Shown here in pieces: positions 52,117 through 59,136 of a stretch of 64,000 nt of DNA. The notes beneath the pieces were generated by a model. It saw only the letters and a list, made by a program, of their open reading frames with translations, did no database searches and had not been told where the DNA came from. A program made the position numbers and the translations under genes. Origin of the DNA: Variovorax gracilis (GTDB lineage Bacteria > Pseudomonadota > Gammaproteobacteria > Burkholderiales > Burkholderiaceae_C). Each line of letters begins with the position of its first letter. The first letter of the stretch is position 1. The stretch is taken from contig NZ_JASZYF010000012.1 of NCBI RefSeq assembly GCF_030317115.1, positions 113,572 through 177,571 of the forward strand, written 5' to 3'.

Positions 52117-52237
52117 GGGTCTATCGGGTGCCTTGACTAGCATGATCAGCAATGACAACGCGCAGCCAAGCGTCGCCATTGCTATCGGCGCCGCGCCTCC
52201 AGCATGGAGGCGACTCGCGTCCAACCTGGAGCAAACA

Positions 52238-52453
52238 ATGATTGTCGATCCTTCCTCTGAGTCGTTTCCTGCCAACCGCTATCTGACCGCGGCGCTGAAT
52301 TGGCACAAGGCGGTTCACGACACCTGGAGCCTGATCCAGCGCATCCATCTCGAGAACCTGACCACATGGCAGAAGGCCATCGAAGCGTCCAATCAGGATC
52401 TCTTTGACCGGTGGGTCTGTCGTTTCGGCGGCGGCGTCCCCCTGGACGGCTAG
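52238..52453 (+). CDS. Small protein of unknown function in the FNR-type regulon
   Basis: This 71-residue protein has no recognisable family. It is soluble and rich in aromatic residues and Trp (NRYLTAALNWHKAVHDTW, NLTTWQKAIEASNQDLFDRW), reading like two amphipathic helices. That pattern recalls phasin-like or other small granule-binding proteins, but this is speculation. GGAGCAAACA stands before the ATG at 52238, and a strong FNR-type box lies further upstream, which supports it as a real gene. Confidence 0.6.
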   Translation: MIVDPSSESFPANRYLTAALNWHKAVHDTWSLIQRIHLENLTTWQKAIEASNQDLFDRWVCRFGGGVPLDG

Positions 52454-52654
52454 CTCCTCGCCGAGGCATGCCGTGCGCGAAATGTGGCAGACGGTGCCGG
52501 AGGCCGCCGAGCGCGGCGTATCGAAATGAGATGGATTCCGGACTCGATCCGCCAATTTTGCGGAACGCACGCGTCCCCGCACCTGGTTGGCGACGATGTC
52601 ATCGATCTTGCCGTCCTCATGCAGCTTTTTGGAGGACGCGCTACTGCGTAACCT

Positions 52655-52990
52655 CGTGCGGGAGGGGCGGCTGAGGACGGATCATCTCGCGCGCTTCGCG
52701 CAGCGAAGAAAGATTGGCATTTCGCGCGTTGGCCACGGAACTGCGCGTGCCTTTCTCGATTCTCCACTGCCGCGCAATCGAGGCCCAGTTGCGCCAACGG
52801 GTGGTGCCGCGCGAGGCGGGCGGTGCCGACGCTTCGGAGGCGAATCTGCAGGTGCTCGAGCACGAGTTTCTCGTCCAGGAGCCCCTGGACGATGTAGAGC
52901 GCCAGGCGCTCTGGAGGTGGAGACCGAGGCGTCGCTGGGCGTCACGTCGCTCCTGGCCCGACAGTTTGCGCACGCCGGCGAGCTGCGATC
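52655..52990 (+). pseudogene. Remnant of an APH/AAA-type kinase gene (3' part, frameshifted)
   Basis: One frame reads RALATELRVPFSILHCRA, QLRQRVVPREAGGADASEANLQVLE and EPLDDVERQAL, which match the C-terminal kinase-like domain of bifunctional aminoglycoside-phosphotransferase/AAA-ATPase proteins. After QAL the similarity continues in another frame as EVETEASLGVTSLLA. No start codon with a ribosome site and no N-terminal half are present. The rest of the gap from 52454 to 53013 holds no gene I can support. Confidence 0.55.
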
Positions 52991-53013
52991 AGCCGCCGCC
53001 GCATGCTGGAGGG

Positions 53014-53535
53014 CTATTCGAACGATAACGCGGCCGAAGGCAGCTCCAGTTTCGACGCCGCCACTTCCGATTCGGCCTTTGTTCTCGCTTCCTGGGCACG
53101 AACCAGAAGGACTGGCATGGTGGCGTAGCGCAGGATGTATTCCGCGCTGCTTCCCATCACGAACCGGCCGACACCGCGTCGGCCATGGGTTCCGACCACG
53201 ATCAGGTCGGCGGACCACTTCCTGGCTTCTTCCGTGACCTGTTCATGGACCGAACTGGAAAACGTGTCGCACAGCACGATGTCAGCCTCGACGCCCGCGG
53301 CCTGCGCCGCCGCCTTGCCGTCTTCGAGCAGCTTGCGGCCCTTGTCGCGCAAGACGTTGAGCCAATCGCCTGCATAGCCGGAATAGGCATCCATCGCGAG
53401 GGCGAAGGACAGTTCATCGATCACGTGGAGCAGTCGCAGCCGCCCCTGTGTGAGCTTCGCGATGCTGATCGCTTCGTCCAGCCCGCGTGTCGACGTCGGG
53501 CTGCCGTCGACGGGTACAAGAATTCGCTGGTACAT
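53014..53535 (-). CDS. Universal stress protein (single Usp domain)
   Basis: This 173-residue UspA-type protein has RILVPVDGSPTSTRGLDEAI, ADLIVVGTHGRRGVGRFVMGSSAEYILRYA (read in parts) and MPVLLVRAQEA. The GxHGRRGxxxxxxGSxAE pattern is the ATP-binding type. A C-terminal tail of about 25 residues is variable. AAGGGGCC precedes the ATG at 53535; the longer frame to 53649 would run through the FNR-type box. The gene is divergent from another universal stress protein gene. Confidence 0.9.
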   Translation of the reverse strand: MYQRILVPVDGSPTSTRGLDEAISIAKLTQGRLRLLHVIDELSFALAMDAYSGYAGDWLNVLRDKGRKLLEDGKAAAQAAGVEADIVLCDTFSSSVHEQVTEEARKWSADLIVVGTHGRRGVGRFVMGSSAEYILRYATMPVLLVRAQEARTKAESEVAASKLELPSAALSFE

Positions 53536-53599
53536 GACAGGCCCCTTCTGAATGGCAGTGATGAGACGCCCAGTATCGGAATCGCAGCACGTCGAAGGT

Positions 53600-53613
53600 T
53601 TGATCTGGCGCAA
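53600..53613. promoter_or_regulatory. FNR-type box between two divergent universal stress protein genes
   Basis: TTGATCTGGCGCAA lies 71.5 bp from the minus-strand ATG and 68.5 bp from the plus-strand GTG. A GATACT hexamer stands 22 bp away on the minus side and GAATAT 22 bp away on the plus side, so one site may serve both promoters. Confidence 0.6.
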
Positions 53614-53674
53614 ACCAGGATGCTGAAGCAGCGGCGAATATTCGGTCACTCAGACTACTCTCCAGGAGACCACC

Positions 53675-54097
53675 GTGAAGATTCTTCTTGCTGTCGACGG
53701 CAGCGACTACACGAAACGAATGATTTCCTACCTCGGCGCACACAGGGACTTGTGGGTGACGGGTCATTCATTCACGGTCTTCTACGTGGTCCTCCCGGTG
53801 CCGCACCGGGCGGCCGCATTCGCCGGGCCGGACCTCGTCCATGGCTACTACGACGATGATGCCCGGGTCGTTCTCGAACCCGTGCGCGCGCTTCTGTCGG
53901 AGCAGGGCATCGAGGCCAAGGCTGTCCACAAGGTGGGCCATCCGGCCGACGAGATCGCGTCGTACGCCGAATCGGGCAAATTCGACCTGCTGATCATGGG
54001 TTCGCACGGCGTAGGCGCCCTGAAGAACCTGGTGCTTGGCTCGGTCGCTACCAAGGTGTTGGCGAAATGCGCAGTGCCGGTTCTGCTGGTGCGCTAG
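53675..54097 (+). CDS. Universal stress protein (single Usp domain)
   Basis: This 140-residue UspA protein begins at a GTG with CAGGAGACCACC ahead of it. It has ILLAVDGSDYTKRMI, FDLLIMGSHGVGALKNLVLGSVATKVLAKC (read in parts) and VPVLLVR. The G-x-H-G-x(9)-G-S-x-(A/T) ATP-binding signature is complete. It is divergent from the universal stress protein at 53014 and shares a central FNR-type box with it. Confidence 0.92.
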   Translation: MKILLAVDGSDYTKRMISYLGAHRDLWVTGHSFTVFYVVLPVPHRAAAFAGPDLVHGYYDDDARVVLEPVRALLSEQGIEAKAVHKVGHPADEIASYAESGKFDLLIMGSHGVGALKNLVLGSVATKVLAKCAVPVLLVR

Positions 54098-54099
54098 AA

Positions 54100-54222
54100 A
54101 TGATCAGGACCCTCATTTTCGTCGTCGCGACGCTGCTTGCGACCGCTCTCCTGGTGGCTGCGGGACTGGGTGAGGGTGGCCAAGGCCCTCAGGTCGGATG
54201 GTTTGAGGTCTCGTTGCGCTGA
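54100..54222 (+). CDS. Possible small membrane peptide, 40 residues
   Basis: A short frame begins 2 bp after the universal stress protein stop. It has a hydrophobic helix (IFVVATLLATALLVAAGLG) followed by a short polar tail ending WFEVSLR. The size and single membrane helix resemble small stress-induced membrane proteins. There is no separate ribosome site, so it would depend on translational coupling. Homologues would be needed to trust it. Confidence 0.35.
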   Translation: MIRTLIFVVATLLATALLVAAGLGEGGQGPQVGWFEVSLR

Positions 54223-54408
54223 GCGGAAGGCTCGCCGCCCGGAGCAGTCTTTGTCATGCCTTCGGACTTGACCTGCGCACCATCGTCGAGGGAATTCGAG
54301 ATCGGCATGCCCGCTTCAGTTTCGCGAAGCCAAGGTCGACTGGCACTACGTTGCCGGGTCGGGCGCGCTGCCGCCCTTTCTGGAACGCACAGTGCGAGAG
54401 TGCGCGGC

Positions 54409-55428
54409 TCAGCCCGGAACCGCCTCCATGACCCACACCGGCGATGCGGTTTCGATGACGCGCTCAAGGGCAAACCCCGAGCTTTGCAAGAGTTCGCCGA
54501 ATTCGGGTCTGGTGCGCTCGCGCGCGGCACCGAACATGGCCATCATGTGAGTGTCGACCAGGTAGCCTGATGGCCGTCCGAGCGCCGGGTCGGGCTCGAT
54601 GATCTGCTCCACGACAAGCAGGCGAGCGTTGGGTCTCATTGCGCAGCGGCAGTTGCGCAGGATTCGGATGCAGTCGTCGTCGCTCCAGTTGTGCAAGACG
54701 CGGATCACAAGGTAGATGTCCGCGCCTTGAGGGACGCGATCGAAAAAGCTGCCGCCTTGGACTTCGATTCTTCCGGCCAATCGCGCTTCGGGCGGTATGG
54801 CAGCCACGACGTCGTCCCGATCGAAGACTATTCCGCGTGGCCCTGGAAACCGTTCGAGTATTTGCCGCAGCGCTTCTGCATTGCCACCACCGACGTCGAC
54901 GATCAGCTTTGCACCGGAGAAATCGTAGCTGACGGCCAGGGTCTGGTGCCGACGGTCCGGAAAGTTCGCCATGAAGGCGTCAAAGATTCGAGCCTCGGCG
55001 GGATGTTCACGCAGATACTGGAAGCGGTCCATCCCCCAGGCGGCTTGATTCGGATCGCTTCCCGCCAGCGCGGTATCCAGGACGCCCCAGGCTTTCCACG
55101 AGCCGGGCGCAGTCCAGAACCTCGCCCCATGGTGAAGGCTGTTCGGCTCGTCCGTCCGCAGGAGCATCGAGCGTGGAGAGTGCGCGACGCCTCCGTCCGC
55201 ACCGACGCGAAACACGCCGGATGCGGCAAGCGCGCGCAGGATCCGCAGCAGCGGCGTCGCAAGAACTGAACAAGCCGTTGCCAGATCACTCACATTGCGG
55301 CTGCCGTCTCTGGGAATCTTGTCCGCGACGGCGAGATCGGCGACCAGGCGGAGCATCCGTGAAACCTGGAAGCCCCGAATGAGCAGATCCAGAGCCTCTC
55401 GGTCGCTGTCAGCTCTATCATTCGTCAT
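54409..55428 (-). CDS. SAM-dependent O-methyltransferase-like protein (family 2)
   Basis: This 339-residue protein has an N-terminal dimerisation winged helix (about 10-95, RGFQVSRMLRLVADLAVADKIP) and a C-terminal Rossmann domain with KLIVDVGGGNAEALRQILERFPG (read in parts), followed by RVLHNWSDDDCIRILRNC, the typical H-x-W-S-D-D motif with the likely base. The family methylates small aromatic or quinone-like hydroxyls. The ATG at 55428 lies inside the end of the ChaC gene, which overlaps by 11 bp, so translation is coupled. The upstream extension to 55596 is a shadow. Confidence 0.85.
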   Translation of the reverse strand: MTNDRADSDREALDLLIRGFQVSRMLRLVADLAVADKIPRDGSRNVSDLATACSVLATPLLRILRALAASGVFRVGADGGVAHSPRSMLLRTDEPNSLHHGARFWTAPGSWKAWGVLDTALAGSDPNQAAWGMDRFQYLREHPAEARIFDAFMANFPDRRHQTLAVSYDFSGAKLIVDVGGGNAEALRQILERFPGPRGIVFDRDDVVAAIPPEARLAGRIEVQGGSFFDRVPQGADIYLVIRVLHNWSDDDCIRILRNCRCAMRPNARLLVVEQIIEPDPALGRPSGYLVDTHMMAMFGAARERTRPEFGELLQSSGFALERVIETASPVWVMEAVPG

Positions 55429-56167
55429 GGCGAACCTGCGCGTTGGGTTGGCCGCTCCCGGCAAGCCGACGGGCGACGATCTGCTGCAAGCGCCAGAGAT
55501 TGGCGTCCCTGATGTCAAGACGTTCCAGTTGGTCGATGGTCTGCAGGAGGTAGTCGGCGCCTGAGCCCCAGTGCCCTGCCGCCTTACACAGCACATCCGC
55601 GATTTGCTCCTGCGTCAGGCCGCCCACGAAGTTCGGCCCCTTGCGATTCGCGGCGAACACGATGGCGCGCACGTCAGTGCCGCGCGCCTTGGCGGTGACC
55701 CATCGCGGTGGACTGTTCGGCGGCTTGACGGTCATCTCCCTACGCCACAGCGTGTTCAGGCTGGCCGGGACCGAGGCGCCATCGATGCGAAGCAGGGCGC
55801 CACGGCAACTGCCCCCGGGCGTGAGCGACATCATCAAGCCCGGTTGATCGGGCGTCCCTCGAAAGCGGGTGAGCCGGATGCAGAACGATCGATGCCATCC
55901 GGGCAAAACGGCGGTCACCTGCTCGACAACTTCGAAGCCCGGATTCCAGAGCAACGACCCATACCCGAAGACCCACACATCCTCCCCGCCCCACGGACCC
56001 GCAGCAAGGAACTCTTTCAAGGAAGCTTCATAGTCGGCATCGTTGTGGACCACCACGCCAGGAGCCGGGCCACTATCCTCGACTTCACGAGCGATGCGTG
56101 ACACCAACTCAGGCGTCAAACGGAGCGGCCTGGCCCGCCGCAGATCGGCTGCCTCGAGGAAAGTCAT
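55418..56167 (-). CDS. ChaC-family gamma-glutamylcyclotransferase
   Basis: This 249-residue protein belongs to the ChaC family, which cleaves glutathione to 5-oxoproline and Cys-Gly. The signature is VWVFGYGSLLWNPGFEVVE, with the glutamate that acts on the substrate further on, and RSFCIRLTRFRGTPDQPGL and FVGGLTQEQIADVL follow. AAAGGAG precedes the ATG at 56167. It probably adjusts glutathione levels under stress and is followed by the methyltransferase. Confidence 0.9.
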   Translation of the reverse strand: MTFLEAADLRRARPLRLTPELVSRIAREVEDSGPAPGVVVHNDADYEASLKEFLAAGPWGGEDVWVFGYGSLLWNPGFEVVEQVTAVLPGWHRSFCIRLTRFRGTPDQPGLMMSLTPGGSCRGALLRIDGASVPASLNTLWRREMTVKPPNSPPRWVTAKARGTDVRAIVFAANRKGPNFVGGLTQEQIADVLCKAAGHWGSGADYLLQTIDQLERLDIRDANLWRLQQIVARRLAGSGQPNAQVRHDE

Positions 56168-56456
56168 TGGATGCTCCTTTGGGGCCACTTCCCGCACGAG
56201 TCGGTGCCGCGGGCGGAATGGCGGCTGGTTTCGCCGCGCGACCTGAGCACTGTGAATGCGATTGGGCTCCTGATCGGCTGTTGGCGCAACGCTTGCCTGA
56301 CCTCAAGTAGCCGCTCTGTCAATTTTGTCGCCGCGCGCCAGCGGTGGGTTGTGTCTGCTCCGCCTCGTCGATGCTGCAACCGCCTCGCGTCGCCGCGTTC
56401 GGCCGAAGCAAGGCCGAAGCGGGCCAGGGTGGAAGAGCGGAATGGAGTTCGCCCAT

Positions 56457-57791
56457 TCAGCGAACACCGGAGTCGAACCAGCGGTCCCACGAGGCAACAT
56501 CGTCTTCGGTCAGGTTGCCGCTGCGAATGCGCAGCGCCACCACGTCGCGCACGTAGTCGTATCGCGCCTTTGCTCCATCGGCGCGCGACTTGAAGAGCCT
56601 GCGGCGCGCATCGAGCAGGTCGTTGATCCGGCTCACCCCGAGGTCCAGCCCGACTTCCTGCGCCTTGACCGTCTGTTCGAACGCACGAACTTCGGCCGTC
56701 GTCGAGCCAATGCGAGCATGGTTGGCTCGGGCGCTCAGCCAGTGGGTGACGATTTCCCGCTCGACCTCGCGCCTCGCCCCCTCCAGCTCTTGTTCGGCCG
56801 CGCCCTGGCGCGCGGCTGCCTCTCGCGTCAAGGCGTCCACCCTGCCACCCTCGTAGATGGGGACGCGCAATTCGACACCCACGGTCGCCACGTCATAGGG
56901 CGGTTGGCGACGGTTGTCATATCCTTGATCGGAATAGATATACGACATCGTCGCTGCCAGTTGCGGCAGATGTTCAGCGCGGCTGGACTGATAGGCACGT
57001 CGAGCCGCTTCCACCGCTTCCGCAAGGGCCAGCAAGCGCGGATAGCTGCGCAGTGCATCGTCGACCCATTCCTGCTGCGTCCCAGGCACCGCATCAAAGC
57101 TGGTCCGGGTCAGCGCAGGCACCTGTTTCACGGCAATGCCGCACAGTTCCGTCAGTCGCGCAAGGGCCACGGCCTGGTTGTTCCGTGCGTCGATCGTGCG
57201 GGTGACAAGGCTTTGGGCGTAGGCCTCGGCCTCGGCCAGGTCGGTGACCTTGGCCATCTGCCTTTCGCGCATCGCGCGCAGACGATCGACCTGGCGGGTT
57301 GCCGCCTGCGACTCTGCGGCCAGCCATTCGAGTTCGTCTTGTGCCGTCAGCGCTTCCAGGTAGCGGTCCAACACCTCGTCAAACAATGCCAGGCGGGTCA
57401 GTGCCAGCTCTTGATCGCGCTGCAAGACCGTCGCCTGCGTCGATTCCCATCGGCTTCGCGAGGCCTGGTCGTAGAGGCTCTGCCGCAGGATCAAGCTGTT
57501 GCGCTTTCCGGTATAGGGCTGGTTGCCGATCGTTGTCGCATCATTGAATTGGTTCCGTGACAGCGAACCCAGCGCCAGCACCTGGGGCAACATCCGGCTG
57601 CGCGCCCCGTCCGATTCGGCACGGGCGCGATCCGCGTCGTACTCGCGCGTCCTCAGCAGCGGATTGCCCTTGAGCGCGGCGCGGTAGAGCTCGGCAAGCC
57701 CCTGTGCACGCGAGGCCGCGGGCATCGCGGACAACACGAAGATCGCGAGCCAGGGAACCAGGGAGGATGTGCAGCGGGCGAGGAGCATCAC
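56457..57791 (-). CDS. TolC-family outer membrane protein of a type I secretion system
   Basis: This 444-residue outer-membrane channel has a signal peptide ending at SRAQ and two OEP domains: GLAELYRAALKGNPLL at the start, RQSLYDQASRSRWEST with its helical hairpin, and RVPIYEGGRVDALTREAAARQGAAEQEL (read in parts) in the second half. It forms the exit duct for the substrate. It is last in the minus-strand secretion operon, 13 bp after the HlyD gene. Confidence 0.92.
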   Translation of the reverse strand: MMLLARCTSSLVPWLAIFVLSAMPAASRAQGLAELYRAALKGNPLLRTREYDADRARAESDGARSRMLPQVLALGSLSRNQFNDATTIGNQPYTGKRNSLILRQSLYDQASRSRWESTQATVLQRDQELALTRLALFDEVLDRYLEALTAQDELEWLAAESQAATRQVDRLRAMRERQMAKVTDLAEAEAYAQSLVTRTIDARNNQAVALARLTELCGIAVKQVPALTRTSFDAVPGTQQEWVDDALRSYPRLLALAEAVEAARRAYQSSRAEHLPQLAATMSYIYSDQGYDNRRQPPYDVATVGVELRVPIYEGGRVDALTREAAARQGAAEQELEGARREVEREIVTHWLSARANHARIGSTTAEVRAFEQTVKAQEVGLDLGVSRINDLLDARRRLFKSRADGAKARYDYVRDVVALRIRSGNLTEDDVASWDRWFDSGVR

Positions 57792-57804
57792 GACAGTGCC
57801 TTGC

Positions 57805-59136
57805 TCAATCTTGTCTGAACGAGCGGGCCACTGTATCGCTCAACGGTGCAATCAGGTACTTTAAGAACGTGCGCTCGCCCGTATAGATCAGCACTTCGGC
57901 GGGCATGCCGGGCACCAGTTCCAGCCTGGCCTTCGTCAGCGCTTGCAGGCTTTCGGCGGAGATTTCAACGCGCGCGAGGTAGTAGGGGACCTTGCGGCCT
58001 TCGTTGTCGTCAACCAGCCGATCGCCCGACACGGAGACCAGGCGTCCGTCGATGCGGGGAAGATCGCGCTGCTTGAATGCCGGAAAACGCACCTCGGCCA
58101 GCTGATCGATGCGCACCTGGTCAATGTCCTGCGGCGAGAGCTGCGCCTCGACGACCAGCTTCGCGTTCTGCGGCACGATGTCCAGGATGCGCTCGCCGGG
58201 TTTGATCACCGCGCCCAGCGTATGGACGGCCAAGCCGAGCACCATGCCTGCTTCAGGCGCGCGCACCACGGTTCGGGTCACCATGTCGTCCAGCGCGCGT
58301 ACCTTTTCCCGCACGGTCGAGAGTTCGCTCTGCACTTCGGCAAGTTCCTTGGCCACCTCTCGCTGCAGCTCCTTGCCGAGTTGGAGGATCTTCACCTGCG
58401 TCTCGCTCACCTGGAATTCCGTGGCCGCCAGGTCCGCCACCAGCGAGCCCTGCTGTCCCTGGGACTCCGCGACGTTGCGCTCCATCTCGCGCACCCGCTG
58501 ACGTTCGGCGTACCCCTGCTTCAGCAGCGCCTCGAAATCGACCCGTTCGCTCTCGTAGGAAGCCACCAGCCTGTCGCGACTTTTCTTCTGCGCCGCAAGC
58601 CCCGAGGCCTTGGCGCGCAGCTGCTGGATCTGCCGTTCGTAGAGCATGACCTCGCCGTCGTGTGACTGCTTGCGAACCGAGAACGTCTGCAACTGCACGT
58701 GCATGGCGTCGGCGGCGCGCGGGTCGCTGCGCGCCTCGGCCAGCTCCTTGGGGAAGACCACCTGAGAGAGGCTGTCCCTTTGGGCCACGAGCCTGGCCTC
58801 GCGCGCGAGCAGCGCGAACAATTGCCCCCGCAATCCCTCGACCTGGGCCTTGGGCTGCGTGTCTTCCAGCGCCACCAACACCTCTCCTGCCGAAACGAGT
58901 TGGCCGTCGCGCACCTTGATCTCGCGAACAATGCCGCCTTCGAGGTGCTGCACCGTCTTGCGGTACATCTCGACCGAGATGACGCCCGTGCCGATCGCGG
59001 CGCTGCTCAACGGTGCGAATGCCGCCCACACGCCGATTCCCCCGAAGATCGCGGCGACCGCGACGAAGCCCACGCGACGCAAGCGGCGCTCGGCCGCGAC
59101 GTCGGCGGAGTCGGACGGGGGTTTGGCGTCACTCAT
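57805..59136 (-). CDS. HlyD-family membrane fusion protein (type I secretion adaptor)
   Basis: This 443-residue inner-membrane protein has one N-terminal helix (VGFVAVAAIFGGIGVWAAFAP), a biotinyl-lipoyl-like segment with GIVREIKVRDGQLVSAGEVLVALED (read in parts), a long coiled-coil hairpin, and the C-terminal VRAPEAGMVLGLAVHTLGAVI and GMPAEVLIYTGERTFLKYL typical of PrtE/HlyD adaptors. It links the ABC transporter to the TolC channel. The ATG at 59136 overlaps the transporter stop (ends 59129). Confidence 0.93.
   Translation of the reverse strand: MSDAKPPSDSADVAAERRLRRVGFVAVAAIFGGIGVWAAFAPLSSAAIGTGVISVEMYRKTVQHLEGGIVREIKVRDGQLVSAGEVLVALEDTQPKAQVEGLRGQLFALLAREARLVAQRDSLSQVVFPKELAEARSDPRAADAMHVQLQTFSVRKQSHDGEVMLYERQIQQLRAKASGLAAQKKSRDRLVASYESERVDFEALLKQGYAERQRVREMERNVAESQGQQGSLVADLAATEFQVSETQVKILQLGKELQREVAKELAEVQSELSTVREKVRALDDMVTRTVVRAPEAGMVLGLAVHTLGAVIKPGERILDIVPQNAKLVVEAQLSPQDIDQVRIDQLAEVRFPAFKQRDLPRIDGRLVSVSGDRLVDDNEGRKVPYYLARVEISAESLQALTKARLELVPGMPAEVLIYTGERTFLKYLIAPLSDTVARSFRQD

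Larger units (their letters stand above)
51528..52237. other. 710-bp region with two FNR-type boxes and no supported gene
   Basis: Short frames occur on both strands (for example minus 51763-52023) but none looks like a known protein or has a good ribosome site. The region holds the FNR-type boxes of the flavodoxin gene (51586-51599) and of the small protein gene (52103-52116). The length between the two sites suggests a decayed gene or a small RNA, but I see no clear signal for either. Confidence 0.5.

Noticed and set aside
54189..54530. 113-codon frame on the minus strand after the methyltransferase gene
   Set aside because: It overlaps the 3' end of the methyltransferase in another frame and lacks a ribosome site; only its tail looks protein-like.
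56293..56306. FNR-like sequence TTGCC-TGAC-CTCAA upstream of the ChaC gene
   Set aside because: Both halves deviate, no -10 stands at 22 bp, and the distance to the start codon (over 130 bp) does not fit the other sites.
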